Of a stretch of 64,000 nt of DNA, positions 12,225 to 24,443 are shown piece by piece. Source of the stretch: Phoronis australis (taxonomy: Eukaryota; Phoronida; Phoronidae); contig NMRA01000053.1 of NCBI GenBank assembly GCA_002633005.1, positions 568,131 through 632,130 on the forward strand, written 5' to 3'. The number at the start of each line of letters is the position of its first letter. The first letter of the stretch is position 1. The position numbers were made by a program, and so were the translations under genes. Under the pieces are notes generated by a model. The model was not told the DNA's origin, made no database searches, and was given only the letters and a program-made list of their open reading frames with translations.

Positions 12225-15200
12225 CTGAAATGAAAATCACAACTCCGCTAATGTAATTCTATAATACTTTTTTTCACTGCCTAGTCAAGCCGATAATCAA
12301 ACAAACCTAATGTATTTTAAAAAGCGCCATTACAAATTTATCCTACGATGTTGGAAAGGTAATAAAAACCTTTTATTTTCTTTAGCAATTATTCTCAATT
12401 TAAAGAAAACCTTTTCAAAGAGGCATACTTACACGCCTAAAGACAGGTTTCACGGCAAATCCTGACCTCACCTTTTGTTGTTATTAATATATACAGCCCG
12501 TAGTGGAATAGGTGAACTGACACGATTTTAAAAGGTGAAGAAACACAGCGATTCATTTAGCAGCTAGTCTCAAAGGATTGCTCCGTCAAAGTAAAAGCTG
12601 AATACACCAGACAGAATTTCTCGAATATCATTGGTTTTACTGTCACAAACACATATGTGGGGTTGTTGTTTGTTATTACCTTTCATCAGAGTTGCAAAAT
12701 AGCTGGTATTATGGAGATTCTGCTAATTTCTGTAAACTTACTTTTCTCGCCGGAAAAGTCCCTTTAAGAGCAGAAATTAAAATGAACAAATTGTCTTCGA
12801 AACCACGGCATGTGTAAATCTACAAACCTTTGCCTTCCAACTGATTTGCAAGGTGATCCGCAACGTGTGGCTGCCCGTTTTTACTCCCCAAAAATTCGAG
12901 AAGTGTGTAGAATGCACGACTTCCCCGTTTTGTAATCAAGTCCAAAAATGTAATGACTTTGTCTTTGTCTGTATGTTTCGCCTTCACTTCTTCTAGGTGG
13001 TACTCTTTAAGGATGTCTTCTTGGAAAAAATATTCGAGCAGTAACCCCTCGGTGATTTCAAGTTGCTCTATCAGATACATTCGATTTTCCTGCAGAACCT
13101 TCTTTTGGTCTTCTGTCATAGCTGTTTATGAAATATAAAAGAGATAGGTCTTCTGTCATAGCTGTTTATGAAATATAAAAGTGATACTTCCGAGATACTG
13201 TTCCATTTATCACGTTGACTGCATAGACGCCTGACAACTATTGAGGCAGATAACATCACTGCAAGAACACACTTCCTAATAAGATTTTTCAGATTTGATG
13301 AGGACGTTGAAAGATGAATGAACATAAATCACTTTCATAAAACAGGTCCCAGGGGAAATTCGAATTCTAAAAAGTTTTTAATTAGAGCTTTCCATTCAAT
13401 ATTGGTTACACTAAGCGGATTCCGAGAGGTTTGAGATACACCAGGAAGGCATTACCTACGTATATACTTGGCACACTGGACTAGGCCGGTCGGATAAATT
13501 GGGTTTCATCTGTCAAGAATATACTTCAAAGGAATGGTTTTAGAATCGTAGAATCCTATTTTTGGCTATTTTGACTAGTGAATTGAAAAAAGTGGAGCAC
13601 AGTTGAGGAAAATTGCTGAAAATAGTGCATATTCCTAATCTAAAGTTGACTTTGAAAGAGAATCAGACGTGTTGCTTGACATTCCTTTTACTTTCATATC
13701 AGCTATGACTACGTCACCCTAGCCATAACGCGACGATAGAGGAAGGTAGATTTATACTTGTACATCGGAAATACTGTATATGCTGTCACTAATGGAAGAC
13801 AAATACCAATTTATTTCTGTATGTTGCCGATGTTGTGGTCTGAGTATTACATTTATTGCTGCGTGTTGCTGGCGTGAACGAGAAAAAGTGTATATGTTGA
13901 TAAAACTATCTTATTTTCAAGAGCGTTTTATAGCCAAAATTTTCTATCTCGCACGACAAAAACACACGTGTAACAAGAATGTTTGATTTGCGACGGAAAT
14001 CGCTGTCGAGACAAAACACATGGACAAAAACGTAGCGATAAAGTAGAATGACGCTGAGTCTTTTTGACTCGCTCCAGAAATTGCGTGTGAAAAAACACAT
14101 AGTTTCTGCTATTGTTGCGATAAACAAGATACAGTATATCGTAGCTTTTTTCCTCACCCGAACTCTGGTCAGGCTTTAGAGTTAAGTCCCGGATACGGAG
14201 TTTTGTCACCGGGTAAAAACTATTTTCTGCGTGTAATAAGTTTACGGGCGCGAGTATAGAATTTGTACCGCGGGTTGGTGTTTGCAGGTTGGGGACCTCT
14301 TGGCCTGCATTTAAGGTATCGACAGTGGCATTCGGACGCGAGGCCATGAAATGGTTTCTAACCTCTGGAAAAGGCAACCTTTTATCGTTGCCATCAAGGT
14401 TGTAAAAACCAGGCTTAGCAACTTGCCACTTTGTTAGCGGGTAAGGGAAAATTGGCCGCTATTCAGGTAATTGGACGACAATGCCGAAATGTTGAATTGA
14501 GAAAGCGACATGTAAACTCGGCATTTCTTTGCATAAGAAACGCAGAGAATAAATCTGAAACTAAATGAGGTGATCCAGATCCTCTGAAGGATACTATTGT
14601 TTTACGAAATGTAGATATATATTATTGTTGTTTTACTTACACACACACGCACACACACACACACACAAACACGCACGCACTCACGCACACACACATACAC
14701 ACACACACATGCATGCGCTATGCGTAAGCGCAAACACACCAGTCAATTGACTTTTTGTTGAAATTCTCCTTACAGCTGAAAATGCCAATCAGTGCATGTC
14801 GTTGAAAGAATACAGAATGAAACAGCGAGTCAAAGTACGGATATTTCTGGACTGGAGTTACAACTAGAGTTTGGTCAGACTGATCGTTTTCTTGAGCCAT
14901 TGATGGTTTCGATGTTCTTGTTGGTAACGGAAATAGAATCTAATTATGATAAGAAACATTATGATACCGATTTAATGGACACCCATTCTTATAGACACAC
15001 CCCTTTTCTCATGAACAGATATATTTCTCACGAACTATAGTTTCTTTTTCATTATTTATGTCAAACATATTTCTTTTCACATGAGCCACATATTGTTTTC
15101 ATTGTCTGTTTGAAGTCACAAGTAAGCACGTGTCTATTTTCTAGGGCTCTGTATTAGATGTGGACTATACTATAACTGATTATGATGATTTGTTCGTCCA

Positions 15201-16055
15201 AAATACCATGGTTTCCATTTAGGGCCACTGCACGCTGACGTGAACCAAACGAACGTTTTGTTCAAGTGTGATAGTAATGAATGCTTACAGATCAGCTGTC
15301 TCCTAGACTTTAGCGACCCACACTATGGCGTATTGGTGTACGGTGTCGGTGCGTATATATGTTAATATTCTCAGTATGATCGCAAATTTTCCTCATACTT
15401 CTTTTACTTCGTACATATTAATCCTATGACGTAGGAAGGATTTTTGGCCAACGGGGGCAAAAATATCCAAACCACTCAGCCTTACCAGTGCCTTCTGGGC
15501 TTAACTCCAGTTATTGAACAATATGTATGTCGTAATAAAATAAAATCAAATACCGAAAGCGCTTGTTCTAACCCATTGCTTTCATTTCGAGTCATTTTAT
15601 CAATTCTCAACGTTATGTCACTTTTGACCCCGATTACGTCTATTTTGACTCGTCATGTCCATTTTGAACTATTATAAAGTGCCATTTTGACTCATTATGT
15701 CCATTTTAACTATTTAAGTCCGTTTTAAAACAATGGTCTGGGTTTAACGATAATTTGCGTCTCACAAATGTGATTTAATCCTGGGTAGAGTTCAGTAACG
15801 GTTGGTCCTCGCTAAGACCTCGCTAAAAAGCAAGACTTCGCGAGATTACGCGAGCATTTGCCGTGTATTTCAGCTCGTGATTTTGCCTAGGCTTTTCTCG
15901 CTGCGAGACAGCTTCTGAAATCTACTCTGTTATTAAGATCTTTTACGAGATTAAAATCTCTTAGCAGATTTTCATGTCACCAGAAAGACAAAACTATTTG
16001 ATCAAAGGCGACTTTATATATACACACACGCACACGCACACGCACACGCACACGC

Positions 16056-16086
<31 letters not shown>

Positions 16087-19000
16087 TATTGCATAAACAT
16101 ATTGTTTCCGTAAAATCTCACGAGTATCTAGCGTTACGAAACGCGCCCTAAGGCAGGTCACTCTTGAGACATGTTTTGTAAACACTTATAATTAATTCGA
16201 AATGAATTAATTAAGACTGTCATTTAAGACATAAGCAACAACAAAATAGTTATAATTGGCTTAAGAAAGCACCTCAGTTAAATTAAGCATACTTACCTTC
16301 ATTAGGGACATTTTTTGCAGGCGACCTGTAACAAAAATGTTGTGGTTACCAAATCAAGCAACAAAGGAAACTATTCACAGTTAACAGATTGTTTTTCAAA
16401 CTGTTTTTACTGAAGGAATTACATATTTGTCGGTTCCTCGAACTTCCCTCAAAAAGCTTGAATCTGCCATTCACTGAAGAGCAGACAAGACGATTACACT
16501 CTGCCGGGAACATTAGTATAGTTGGTAGGTCATTGATTTGATTTGGTTGCGTTGTTTATTTTCTGTTTTTGGCTTTCAAACTTGCCGATTCGACTCTCTT
16601 AATTTCAAAAATGGAAAAGCCAGCTAGGCTCACGGCCAGACTTGTTGGTCCTGCAAGTCAGTGCTTGTTTTATGTTCAGATCGAGTGGAGCTTGTCGAGG
16701 GTGTTGTGGGCCGTGGGTCGAGGGGGTCGTTGGGTGTGGGGGTCGAGGGGTTTTTAGAACAATCCGTTTATTACTTCGACGAAACGCCGGTTTATAACCC
16801 TTTTAACTCGCTTCATCTTAAAATCTGCTCATTCAGAAGTCGTAACAGTGAGTTTTGAATCTTCTGAAGGTTGACTAGGGTAAAGGAGTGTTATTTTTTC
16901 TCGCATTCCGGCTAATGATTTAGTGGTACTTCATGGTTTAGTATTTTTTCAAACGAAGGACATCTTTATTGTTAATAACAAAGTATTTTAAAAATTGTCC
17001 CAATCAGGATTTTCATGTTTGAAAAAAAAAACACAACAGGAAATGCGTGATAGCCAGGTTTCTGGAATGCCAACTGCTGCCGTGATTTACCTTTTAGTTG
17101 AATGACCAGCAACCGCCTGCTTCTTATAGGCAGTCTTTGATGTAGTCTATAAAACGAAAGTAGAAAATAACAACACAGTCAGAACATTTAGCTAAATATC
17201 TGCAAAACTATAGAATTTAATTAAGCATATATTTTCTGAAAGTAAAATTTCCTTAGAATTTGATTTTTGACTTGATAACAATCTGCCACTAATTAGATCA
17301 CGTGACCTTGCTTATGAAGGAAATTGAGCAAAAAAGGGACATTCATAGCAAAACATCAGGATCAACAACATTACCAAATTTTTCATGATATCAATGTTCA
17401 AGATAAAATCTTAAAAAACGTATACTTGTCTAAATTATCCTTTTGTTTTCATTTCATGCAACTTAATTTTTTTCTTAAAAATCAAATAAATCATTTTTGA
17501 TAGCCCTTCATGCAAAAGTGGAACATTTTAAAAACATCCCTAACAATGATTTGGTGGACATTGTATAAAACATAGTATCTGAAAGTTTCATGTGAATCTG
17601 ATATAGCCATTTCTAAGATGCTCCGAATTTGGCCAAAATTGGATCTACATAACCTTAATGAGGAAGGCGACCGTTTTTAATGTCATATTTGTTACCTTGC
17701 GATTTCTGGTTATCCCAGAAGAATTCTCTAACCAGTTACATTCCCCCAGGTTCTAATTAACTATGCGCACGTGCCGCATGTTGGGTTGAGGCGGGTTGAA
17801 AGCAGCTTTAAATGATAACGAACCAGAGGCCAAATAGTGGCCTACATATTTCAGAAATTTTTATAATACCGCACTGAATTTAAAGTTTGGCGTATATAAT
17901 TTGAGCAAATTTACAAACTTTCACCTGGGTTGGGTTGCATAATTCATTTCCAAGCTTGATTCGCGCAGCATGTTGTATAAGGTGCTGAGTATATCAGAAG
18001 CAATGTTCTAAATAGCATTTCTGATAGCATGATTTAAGTGTTTTTATCCGTCAAGTAACCCGACTCGAGATGAGATTAAAAACAATTGCACAACAACTTA
18101 TTTAATCTTTGTGTAAAACTGCAGCTTGAATAGATATTCATTTATAAGCTTTTATGGGCCGTTTACAACTTACCCGTACTGGATTTGATGTCTGAGATTG
18201 TCCGCTTTCGTTGTTAGGTGATTCTGCGGAAGTGGCTTCATTCAGTGAGGACCCACTTAACAACCCTTTCACTAGCGTCTCCTCATCAAAGCTCACTGTT
18301 TCGGCGTCTATTTAACAGAAGAGAATTAAGCATCCTCTTCATTGCATTTATGAAACATGAATAACTGTTTTTACCGAACACTTCGAAGACACGACACCGT
18401 AAGTAATTTAACATGCAGATGCACTTTTAAAAAATAAGGCCATGTTAGTAGGGCTGGTGCTTTTCATTATTTTTATATTCAACAGCCACAAAGGAGACCA
18501 TGATGGGATGATCAGTGATGTTAACAATTTGCGAGTGGATCAATGTTTCAATTGAAATGTTTTAAAACTATTTCCTTATGTTAAACAATCAAAACCTTTT
18601 GAACAATCGTTAACCTTTGTCGATTTTCAATTCCAAACAATTCACGACCAATCAAAAAGGTGAAACTCAAGGATTCAGCAACTTAGATAGATGTCCCTTC
18701 TAGTGAAAATAGTATATGCAAAATTTGATGCATTGAACACTTTTACTTGAGGTAGTGAGACAAACGTTACCAGTTTGACAGCTGTTCTCCCGGTGCAGAT
18801 CTTCAGCATTCAATTTGGTCGACACAACGGACTCCATTCTTTCAATTCTTGGCACCAAATCTTTGTGGACTGTTTCCATATTGTGCATTTTTGGAAGTAG
18901 CTCGCTTAGGGATTGCTTTAGGTTCTTTACCTCTTCCTCCAAGGTTGACGTTTTGTCATATTTCATCGTGTCCTGTTGGTTCAGGTCTTTTGTTGTTACT

Positions 19001-19363
19001 TTTCTGTCTGTATGTCCACTGCCGTGTGATTTTTTGTTTGTTTCGCTTTGGGTGGATTGTGTCTAAACAAAAATCCCGCATTGAGTGAATATGTCTCAAT
19101 CAGAAAGCAAGTGTTTCGTGAATGTTCGAACACGTTTCAAAACACAAGTTATGACATATGAATGGACAGACAAATTCATGAACATGTTGCGTACATTGAA
19201 GATGAACATTTAAAACTAAGAATGAACACGTATTCGAATGGGATAGCAGTTTGTTGAAGATTACACTTACGACAGTGGAAGGTTTTGTTTTCCATTTGCC
19301 TTTGTTCTTCGTCGAAGGGCGCTCATCGAATCTTTGGGACCATCTTCTACAAGGTACTGAACT
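11608..19363 (-). CDS. Gene A: CARD-domain protein, seven exons, 5' end unresolved
   Basis: Exons on the minus strand: 19363-19271, 19062-18771, 18307-18174, 17146-17091, 16325-16297, 13121-12828 and 12224-11608. All phases agree and the product is at least 504 residues, ending in TAA. Order of parts: basic linker (1-63), short coiled coil (about 70-118), Ser/Thr/Asn-rich spacer (129-200), CARD (about 203-297), and an unrecognised C-terminal domain (300-504). CARDs recruit caspases or other CARD proteins in apoptosis and innate immunity; the closest feel here is RAIDD and initiator caspases, but there is no caspase or death domain in view. It is probably a cytoplasmic adaptor (inference). The first exon and start codon were not found. 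Gene B lies upstream on the same strand, ~10 kb away. Confidence 0.75.
12828..13121 (-). CDS. Gene A exon 6: CARD domain
   Basis: The exon is bordered by acceptor TTCATAAACAG and donor GTTTGT, both in phase 1. It encodes a complete six-helix CARD of ~95 residues: MTEDQKKVLQENRMYLIEQL, then GLLLEYFFQEDIL, then DKVITFLDLITKRGSRAFYT and LLEFL. The pattern Leu-x-Tyr-Phe-x-Gln-x-x-Ile-Leu followed by the Thr-Lys-Arg-Gly-x-x-Ala-Phe turn is typical of CARDs of RAIDD, APAF1 and caspase-9/-2 type. The donor GTTTGT is weak compared with GTAAGT. Confidence 0.85.
13106..13185. repeat. 40-bp tandem duplication of the CARD exon acceptor
   Basis: Two adjacent copies of a 40-bp unit (13106-13145 and 13146-13185) differ by one base. 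Each contains the last ~16 coding bases and the CATAAACAG acceptor. Splicing at the outer copy would add 40 nt and break the reading frame. Confidence 0.95.
13186..14639. other. Gene A intron, no further exon seen
   Basis: AT-rich intron sequence. Open frames such as 13928-14377 on the minus strand have no motif and no matching splice borders. Confidence 0.4.
14640..14711. repeat. (AC)n microsatellite
   Basis: Long imperfect AC run with GC and AT interruptions. Confidence 0.95.
15617..15730. repeat. Degenerate tandem repeat, unit like TTTTGACTCATTATGTCCA
   Basis: Four to five imperfect units of about 22-25 bp, e.g. TTTTGACTCGTCATGTCCAT and TTTTGACTCATTATGTCCAT. Confidence 0.7.
15806..15912. 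repeat. Short inverted-repeat element related to 26697-26794
   Basis: Shares AAAAGCAAGACTTCGCGAGAT and the surrounding CCTCGCT words with 26697-26794. Ends are more degraded here. Confidence 0.65.
16022..16086. repeat. (AC)n/(ACACGC)n microsatellite
   Basis: AC run with a regular ACACGC hexamer variant in its first half. Confidence 0.95.
16297..16325 (-). CDS. Gene A exon 5: 29-nt microexon
   Basis: Acceptor TTTGTTACAG and donor GTAAGT border 29 bases reading (R)SPAKNVPNE. It is entered in phase 2 and left in phase 1, which joins exons 4 and 6 in frame. It lengthens the basic, flexible linker just before the CARD. Confidence 0.65.
17091..17146 (-). CDS. Gene A exon 4: basic linker
   Basis: Acceptor CGTTTTATAG and donor GTAAAT flank 56 nt reading TTSKTAYKKQAVAGHSTK. 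It is a Lys/Ser/Thr-rich spacer with no fold apparent. Phase 0 in, phase 2 out. Confidence 0.6.
17147..18173. other. Gene A intron, nothing further seen
   Basis: AT-rich, no coding signal or clear repeat. Confidence 0.4.
18174..18307 (-). CDS. Gene A exon 3: acidic Ser/Asn-rich spacer
   Basis: Acceptor TTAAATAG and donor GTAAGT. It reads AETVSFDEETLVKGLLSGSS and then a Ser/Asn/Gln-rich stretch ending SNPVR. Phase 1 in, phase 0 out. Likely disordered. Confidence 0.7.
18771..19062 (-). CDS. Gene A exon 2: short coiled coil
   Basis: Acceptor TTTTTGTTTAG and donor GTAACG. A basic, Thr/Gln/Lys-rich start (TQSTQSETNKKSHGSG) leads into a heptad-like helix, STLEEEVKNLKQSLSELLPK, continuing to RIERMESVVSTKLNAEDL. 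It is probably an oligomerisation helix. Phase 0 in, phase 1 out. Confidence 0.75.
19271..19363 (-). CDS. Gene A exon 1 of those seen: basic segment
   Basis: Acceptor-like ACAAAGACAG and donor GTAAGT surround 31 codons: SSVPCRRWSQRFDERPSTK then NKGKWKTKPSTV. It is strongly basic, possibly a nuclear-localisation or nucleic-acid-binding tail. Because it has an acceptor, at least one more exon should lie upstream; I could not find it. Confidence 0.55.
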
Positions 19364-21540
19364 CTGTCTTTGTGTTTCCTTTTTATGAAAGAAAAATCAC
19401 ATGCAAGTAGGGCCTACGATCGGGTAAGATAAAGCATAATGTAAAACGACAGTCGTAGCATTTCCATTACCATGTTTCTTGTTTCTTTCATAGATCGACG
19501 GAAAATATCAAACAGTGCAGTTGGTATGGGTAATGCAATTCTAAACATTACTTTCATAAATTGATATTTACTCTATCGTTTGCATTGCGTTTAGGTGCCA
19601 TGTGTACCGTATCTATTTTTTTGGTTTTATTCGCATCTTCTTGTCAATGCTCTTTCGACTTTCAACGGCATGAGAGTAGAAAAAAATGACGCTTTTATTT
19701 CGCGTATTGCTTCATTCTACCAAATTGCGGTTTTCCAGTGGTACTCATTTTCGACTTCGAGCTCAGCTCATGGTCACGTACAAGGGTCATGGTAACGTCA
19801 GGTATTACATGCTCTATGTTTGTATGCTGGGGTGGTGGCGTGTATAGTAATCGAGTTTCAAAATCAGTCTTCAGCCTCAACCCAATCCCTTGGAGGATGA
19901 GTACCCCCTCTTACGGGGCACTGTGGCCCAGACAAAGGTCGAATTTTATCCGTTTATTGCAACGTAATGCTACTAACAGTGCTATCTATTGTGCGACTCT
20001 TAAACTCATTTGTGGCCATATATAATAAAATAGTTTGTGTAAACATATTGTATGTTTGTGCTGGCTTTTGAATGTACCGAGCCAAGCCTTTTGTTTAGGC
20101 TGGGATTTCCCCGTCTAATACGTGACGTCGGATGTCCTTGTCAGACAGGGCCGCGTGATAATAGAGCTGCGTTGGACTGCTTGAAATTATAACTACGAAA
20201 GTATGTTACTGTGTCAATTTGAACTTGATAACTTCGCCTTACAACCCATACACTATACCAAGTGTAAACTATCGCGAGACGGCAGTGAAGGTCACACAGA
20301 AGTCCGCCATAGTAAAGCGAAGCTGTGCAGAGTGGTTGCACTTTCGATATTGAACGTGAAATTAACAAGAGCCCACAAATAAAGCTACGACGCATTGATG
20401 TCTTAAGCCACCACTAACAATTTCACGACATAATTAGATTTCTTGTAAATATATTTTCTCCTGCTTATAGTTAATGTGTATAGTTTGAATTTCGGGGGGG
20501 GAGGGCATGCATCAATTCGCTTTCGTGCATAAGAGGCCAGGGAGCAAGAGTCCTCCACATTTTTTCAAAACAAAACGCGTCCTTTCTTCATTAATGTTCA
20601 CCTGGCCTTGCGCGACCTGCATGGAAGGGACTGCTCCCCATCTCAGCAAGCACAAACACATACTCTCACACATAACTTACTCAGCACTGACACTCAGTTG
20701 GCTCTGCGGCTGCCCATGTCGTGGAAGGGACAAAAATAAACAACACTGAGGCGTCTGTGCCCAAACTTTTATTTGTACGACATGTTACGCAAAAATCCCT
20801 AATATGAATGGATTAATTTCGGACGTCACTAACCTGCGGATAGGGCGAAGATTGGGATGATCTGTATGCACACATCTCACGTCTTCATAACGCTAACTGC
20901 GACCTGCATGAACGATGGTTTATTTATGACGATGGGTAATTCCCAAACAGCAGACATTCAGCACTGTACCGACCAGAACTTTACGAAATTTTCTGAAGTT
21001 ACGAATTACCACAGTTGTCTCGATTGATACAGGTCACAACGAATCCCCGGAAATGTCACGGACAATGTGCTGTTTTCGGGTGTAACATTGGTATGTTTTG
21101 GGACGAGTAGTTCCCCACTGGCAAGAGAGAGGTACAAGATAAAGATATAGAGCGAAAATGACAATTGTTAGCCAAAATCGACAGGAGGCGTTTGAGTGCA
21201 TTAGTGTTTACATTGACTAAGACCAATTCGGCCTTGGACATCAACACAGTGGCGGANACACTTTGACTCGGGCAACCGCGTACACGACTGCATGCGCACC
21301 CAGCCTGAAATGAAACTGCACGACTAAAAAAAAACGGCGAGACGCTTCCTACACCTTGTTTTGGCCGCTTCGTCATTACCAGGGTTAATTATAAAAAAGA
21401 TAATTGCAGGCGGTCTGGTACTCGTTGTAACAGACGTGCGCAGGCCCCGCTTGTGGGCCCATTGCACTGATCACCTGGAAATATTTTTGTTAAATCCGAG
21501 CTGAGGAGCTAGAAACCTGACTCAAGGGTCTAGCACTGCG
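19364..21540. other. No gene supported between gene A and the first intergenic SINE
   Basis: This stretch should contain the missing 5' exon(s) of gene A. A minus-strand ATG at about 19758 (MSTTGKPQFGRMKQYAK, then stop) is a weak candidate, but its donor phase does not fit. One N base lies at 21257. Confidence 0.35.
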
Positions 21541-21542
21541 GA

Positions 21543-21626
21543 GTGTGGCCCAGTGGGACTTGAACGAACCCACGGCCTCGAGTAAAGAAGGCGGGAACCA
21601 TCACACTAGGCCACACGGCCTCCTCT
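21543..21626 (-). mobile_element. tRNA-like SINE head
   Basis: On the minus strand GGCCGTGTGGCCTAGTGTG resembles an A box and GGGTTCGTTCAAGTCCC a B box with a short insertion. The ends GGCC and GGCC can partly pair. The broken B box argues against a working tRNA gene. Confidence 0.6.
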
Positions 21627-21703
21627 CAGGGTTAATTACCAAACTCAATATTTCCTCACACTCTTGCTGTCTTCCTGATTTATTGTTGGCGGCAGCCAAG
21701 GGT

Positions 21704-21717
21704 GGGGGGGGGGGGGG
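21704..21717. repeat. Poly-G run (14 G)
   Basis: Homopolymer tract that is likely length-variable and error-prone. Confidence 0.9.
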
Positions 21718-22181
21718 TTCAAAAAACAATCTTTTTTTTGCATTTTACGAATAGTTCAGTTTAACGTGTTCGTGGCCAGGTTGCAACACCGCCTATGCAC
21801 ATTCTGTCACAAAAATTAATGATTAACACTTATCTAATTGAGTTTGTAGTGAGCTGAAAATGTCAAAAACAACTCATTGATTAGATTGTGTGTCGTGGCC
21901 AAGAAGATCGTGAACTCTCCCAGGCAGAATTTCTGTAATTAAGTTTCTCTTGATACATAACCTGGTTCAATTGCAGTAGGTTTTGCCGTCAACCTCAATC
22001 AATTAAACACCCCTAAACAAAATGTTTTTCAAGTTTTAGCGTAGCAAAATGATCGAATAAAGGGCACTGAAATGATAGAACAAGGCAGTTGTAAAATGAT
22101 TCCCCTTGAATCGTTTGTCTATTCTCTTTTAACATTTACTAATTTTTTAACTAAAATTGAGTCCTGAGTTCAATGAAAATA

Positions 22182-22213
22182 CATCGCCCACAATTTAAAA
22201 ACTGTGGGCGATG
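22182..22213. repeat. Perfect hairpin CATCGCCCACA/TGTGGGCGATG
   Basis: Two perfect 11-bp arms separated by 10 bases in otherwise AT-rich DNA. Confidence 0.9.
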
Positions 22214-22444
22214 AATGAAAATATCGCAATTTGTTTTCGGTGTAATTGTGAATTCAACGTACAGTTTACACGCAATTTGTATTGTAATAAAAAATTGACA
22301 GTTCAGTAACGATTCAATAATAATTTTCTGCTAAATGAGTCATAACATACATCGATTTAATATTGGTTCTTTGTCTTAGCAAGTACCATTTTTATAAGCA
22401 ACAGTTGAAGTGCAAATATCCCAGCGTCCGACGTTACGAAAACG

Positions 22445-22462
22445 CCCAACTCGCGAGTTGGG
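22445..22462. repeat. 18-bp perfect palindrome CCCAACTCGCGAGTTGGG
   Basis: Perfect dyad with no spacer in a slightly GC-richer patch (22400-22570). Confidence 0.9.
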
Positions 22463-22570
22463 TAAAATTTCAACTCGCCATTTCGGATTCGTAAGGTTTG
22501 TCAGATTTGTATTACCACGGACTTCTGATAGGTGTCCCTTGCGGTGCAGTCCATTGTGATGCATACGCTG

Positions 22571-24443
22571 CCGCCGGGCAGAGAACCAAATCTAGTAGGT
22601 CACGATCAAATAAAAAAACAACGGCAAATAAACGCGACTGTTACAGTGAAAAACTGGGGATTTTTTAATGTAGTGTTAATTATTAGAAAGTAAGCATGCG
22701 TATCATTTCCTAGTATTCAACAATTTTGTAATTCGTCATGTTGCAATAACGCGCTTTATTCGGAATTGCCACAATTCCCCTTAGACGCAGCGCTACAAAA
22801 ATTTGGCTCCGTTTTAATCGTCTGCTGATGACTACACCAGTTACGACCTCGGTGTGACAAGCTATCACAAGAAATCTGCTGTTGGCACGCTGTTGCCACA
22901 GCACGTCCATTGTACAATATTTACGATTCTCACTACAAAACTGATCTGTCGTGTTATGTACGTAAACGCGTTTCCCGAAGTACGTACACCGTCTACACTC
23001 AATTCACTCACAGAACTGCACTGTGATATAGGTATTTGAATTGTTAAAAGAATTTTTCCTGAGAAAGATTCACCCGCCGGCTTGTCTCACTGAAATAGAT
23101 CGGTGTTCTAAAATTGATCCTAGTACATGTACGCGGTAACTTACTGGGCACCTTGGATTAAAACGTTTTCAATCTTTATTGTACATACGTCGTTAATGAA
23201 CGCAATTCTCGTTTGAAAGACATTAATAGCGTAGTAAAGGAACAAAACAAACAGTTGCCGCCCAGACCCCGCGTAGTAATTGATGCGGAAAATGCGTGCG
23301 TCGCTCGTATACATTTCTGAGAAATCTTGTCAACTTGCCACAATTCTTAAAGTAAATCTTATAAGTAACAAGCTTGTTTTGAATTAGATTTCTAAAACAA
23401 TTACGCAACTCGATATGAATTTTTATCAACCTTTATTAAACAAAATACACATAACAAAACGTGATTGGCAACTTCAGCAAGCCATACATGTCCACAAACA
23501 TACCTGTGGTAGGGGTCATTTGCAACTCAATGTTATCTCAACATTAAGGGGCCAACTTTCATTGAAATCCTCAATTTTTTTGTCTTATTCTGAAATAGCC
23601 AAGACTTCTCTTTTAAAACATTCGAAATTGTAATTCGTATTTGTTGCTGCCATGAGATATGAACTTTTCTTCAAGGTAAAATTAGATTTATTATAGTTGC
23701 TTGAAGGCTGGACTGAAATATGAAGTTCTGCCGATGCACGTTTTATCAATCCAGGATTCACAATGATACAACTGCGTATTGCAGCAGCGTTGCTTGGAAG
23801 GGAGGGGGTCATCTCCAGACCGTATCCCGAAAAGGAGGTGGGCGGCAGGGTTACACCCCCAGTGGGTGAGGGCAAACCACTGAGGGACGGCTCAAACCCT
23901 AGTGAAGAGGGAGAGGTGGCTTGCAGCTGCGCTTGTGACATCGCTGGCAACGAGAGCTGTGGCGCTCGAAATTGCTGGCAATCAGGGGAGAAGATAGACA
24001 TTGAGGTGCTGTACTATTTAGGGTTAATCTTTATGAAAACGCAAACCACCAGTAGTTAAGAGTTAAACGAAAAGACCAAGGGTTTTACGAGATATGACAA
24101 TATGAAGACGGGTTTGATATTCAAAAGTATTTGAACTCGGACTCCGCCCTTTTTCAATTACTTTTGCCAGCCTTGTACTGTTTCAAAAGGAGATTGCAAT
24201 GTACATTTCCACTGAAAGATACATATGCAGAAACAAAAAGAAAATAAGACGATGAATTTATATAACTCTGGCAAGGTCTTGGCCTTTTTGTTTACTATGA
24301 ATGACTCATAGCGTTTACTTGTTTAATGTTTAAATTGCTTTTGCATATATTAGCAATGACTTTAACTGTTATATGATTAAAACAAAAAATATTGGATTAA
24401 CGGTCGCGAAGACACTGTAATTGTGTGATCTGTACCGTACTTA
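22571..24443. other. No gene supported
   Basis: Intergenic. A GC-richer island at 23780-23960 contains a minus-strand open frame rich in Ser, Pro and Leu, but with no motif, splice borders or repeat partner to support it as coding. Confidence 0.35.

Noticed and set aside
12953-13138. Plus-strand frame over the CARD exon
   Set aside because: Shadow of the minus-strand CARD coding sequence.
13906-14377. Minus-strand frames in the gene A intron
   Set aside because: No motif, no compatible splice borders; composition like surrounding intron.
21050-21376. Plus-strand CAVFGCNIG-like segment resembling a THAP start
   Set aside because: Interrupted by stops soon after and no conserved Trp or C-x2-H follows; the N at 21257 adds doubt.
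23585-24001. 138-codon minus-strand frame rich in Ser and Pro
   Set aside because: Low-complexity composition, no domain, no splice context that fits either gene.
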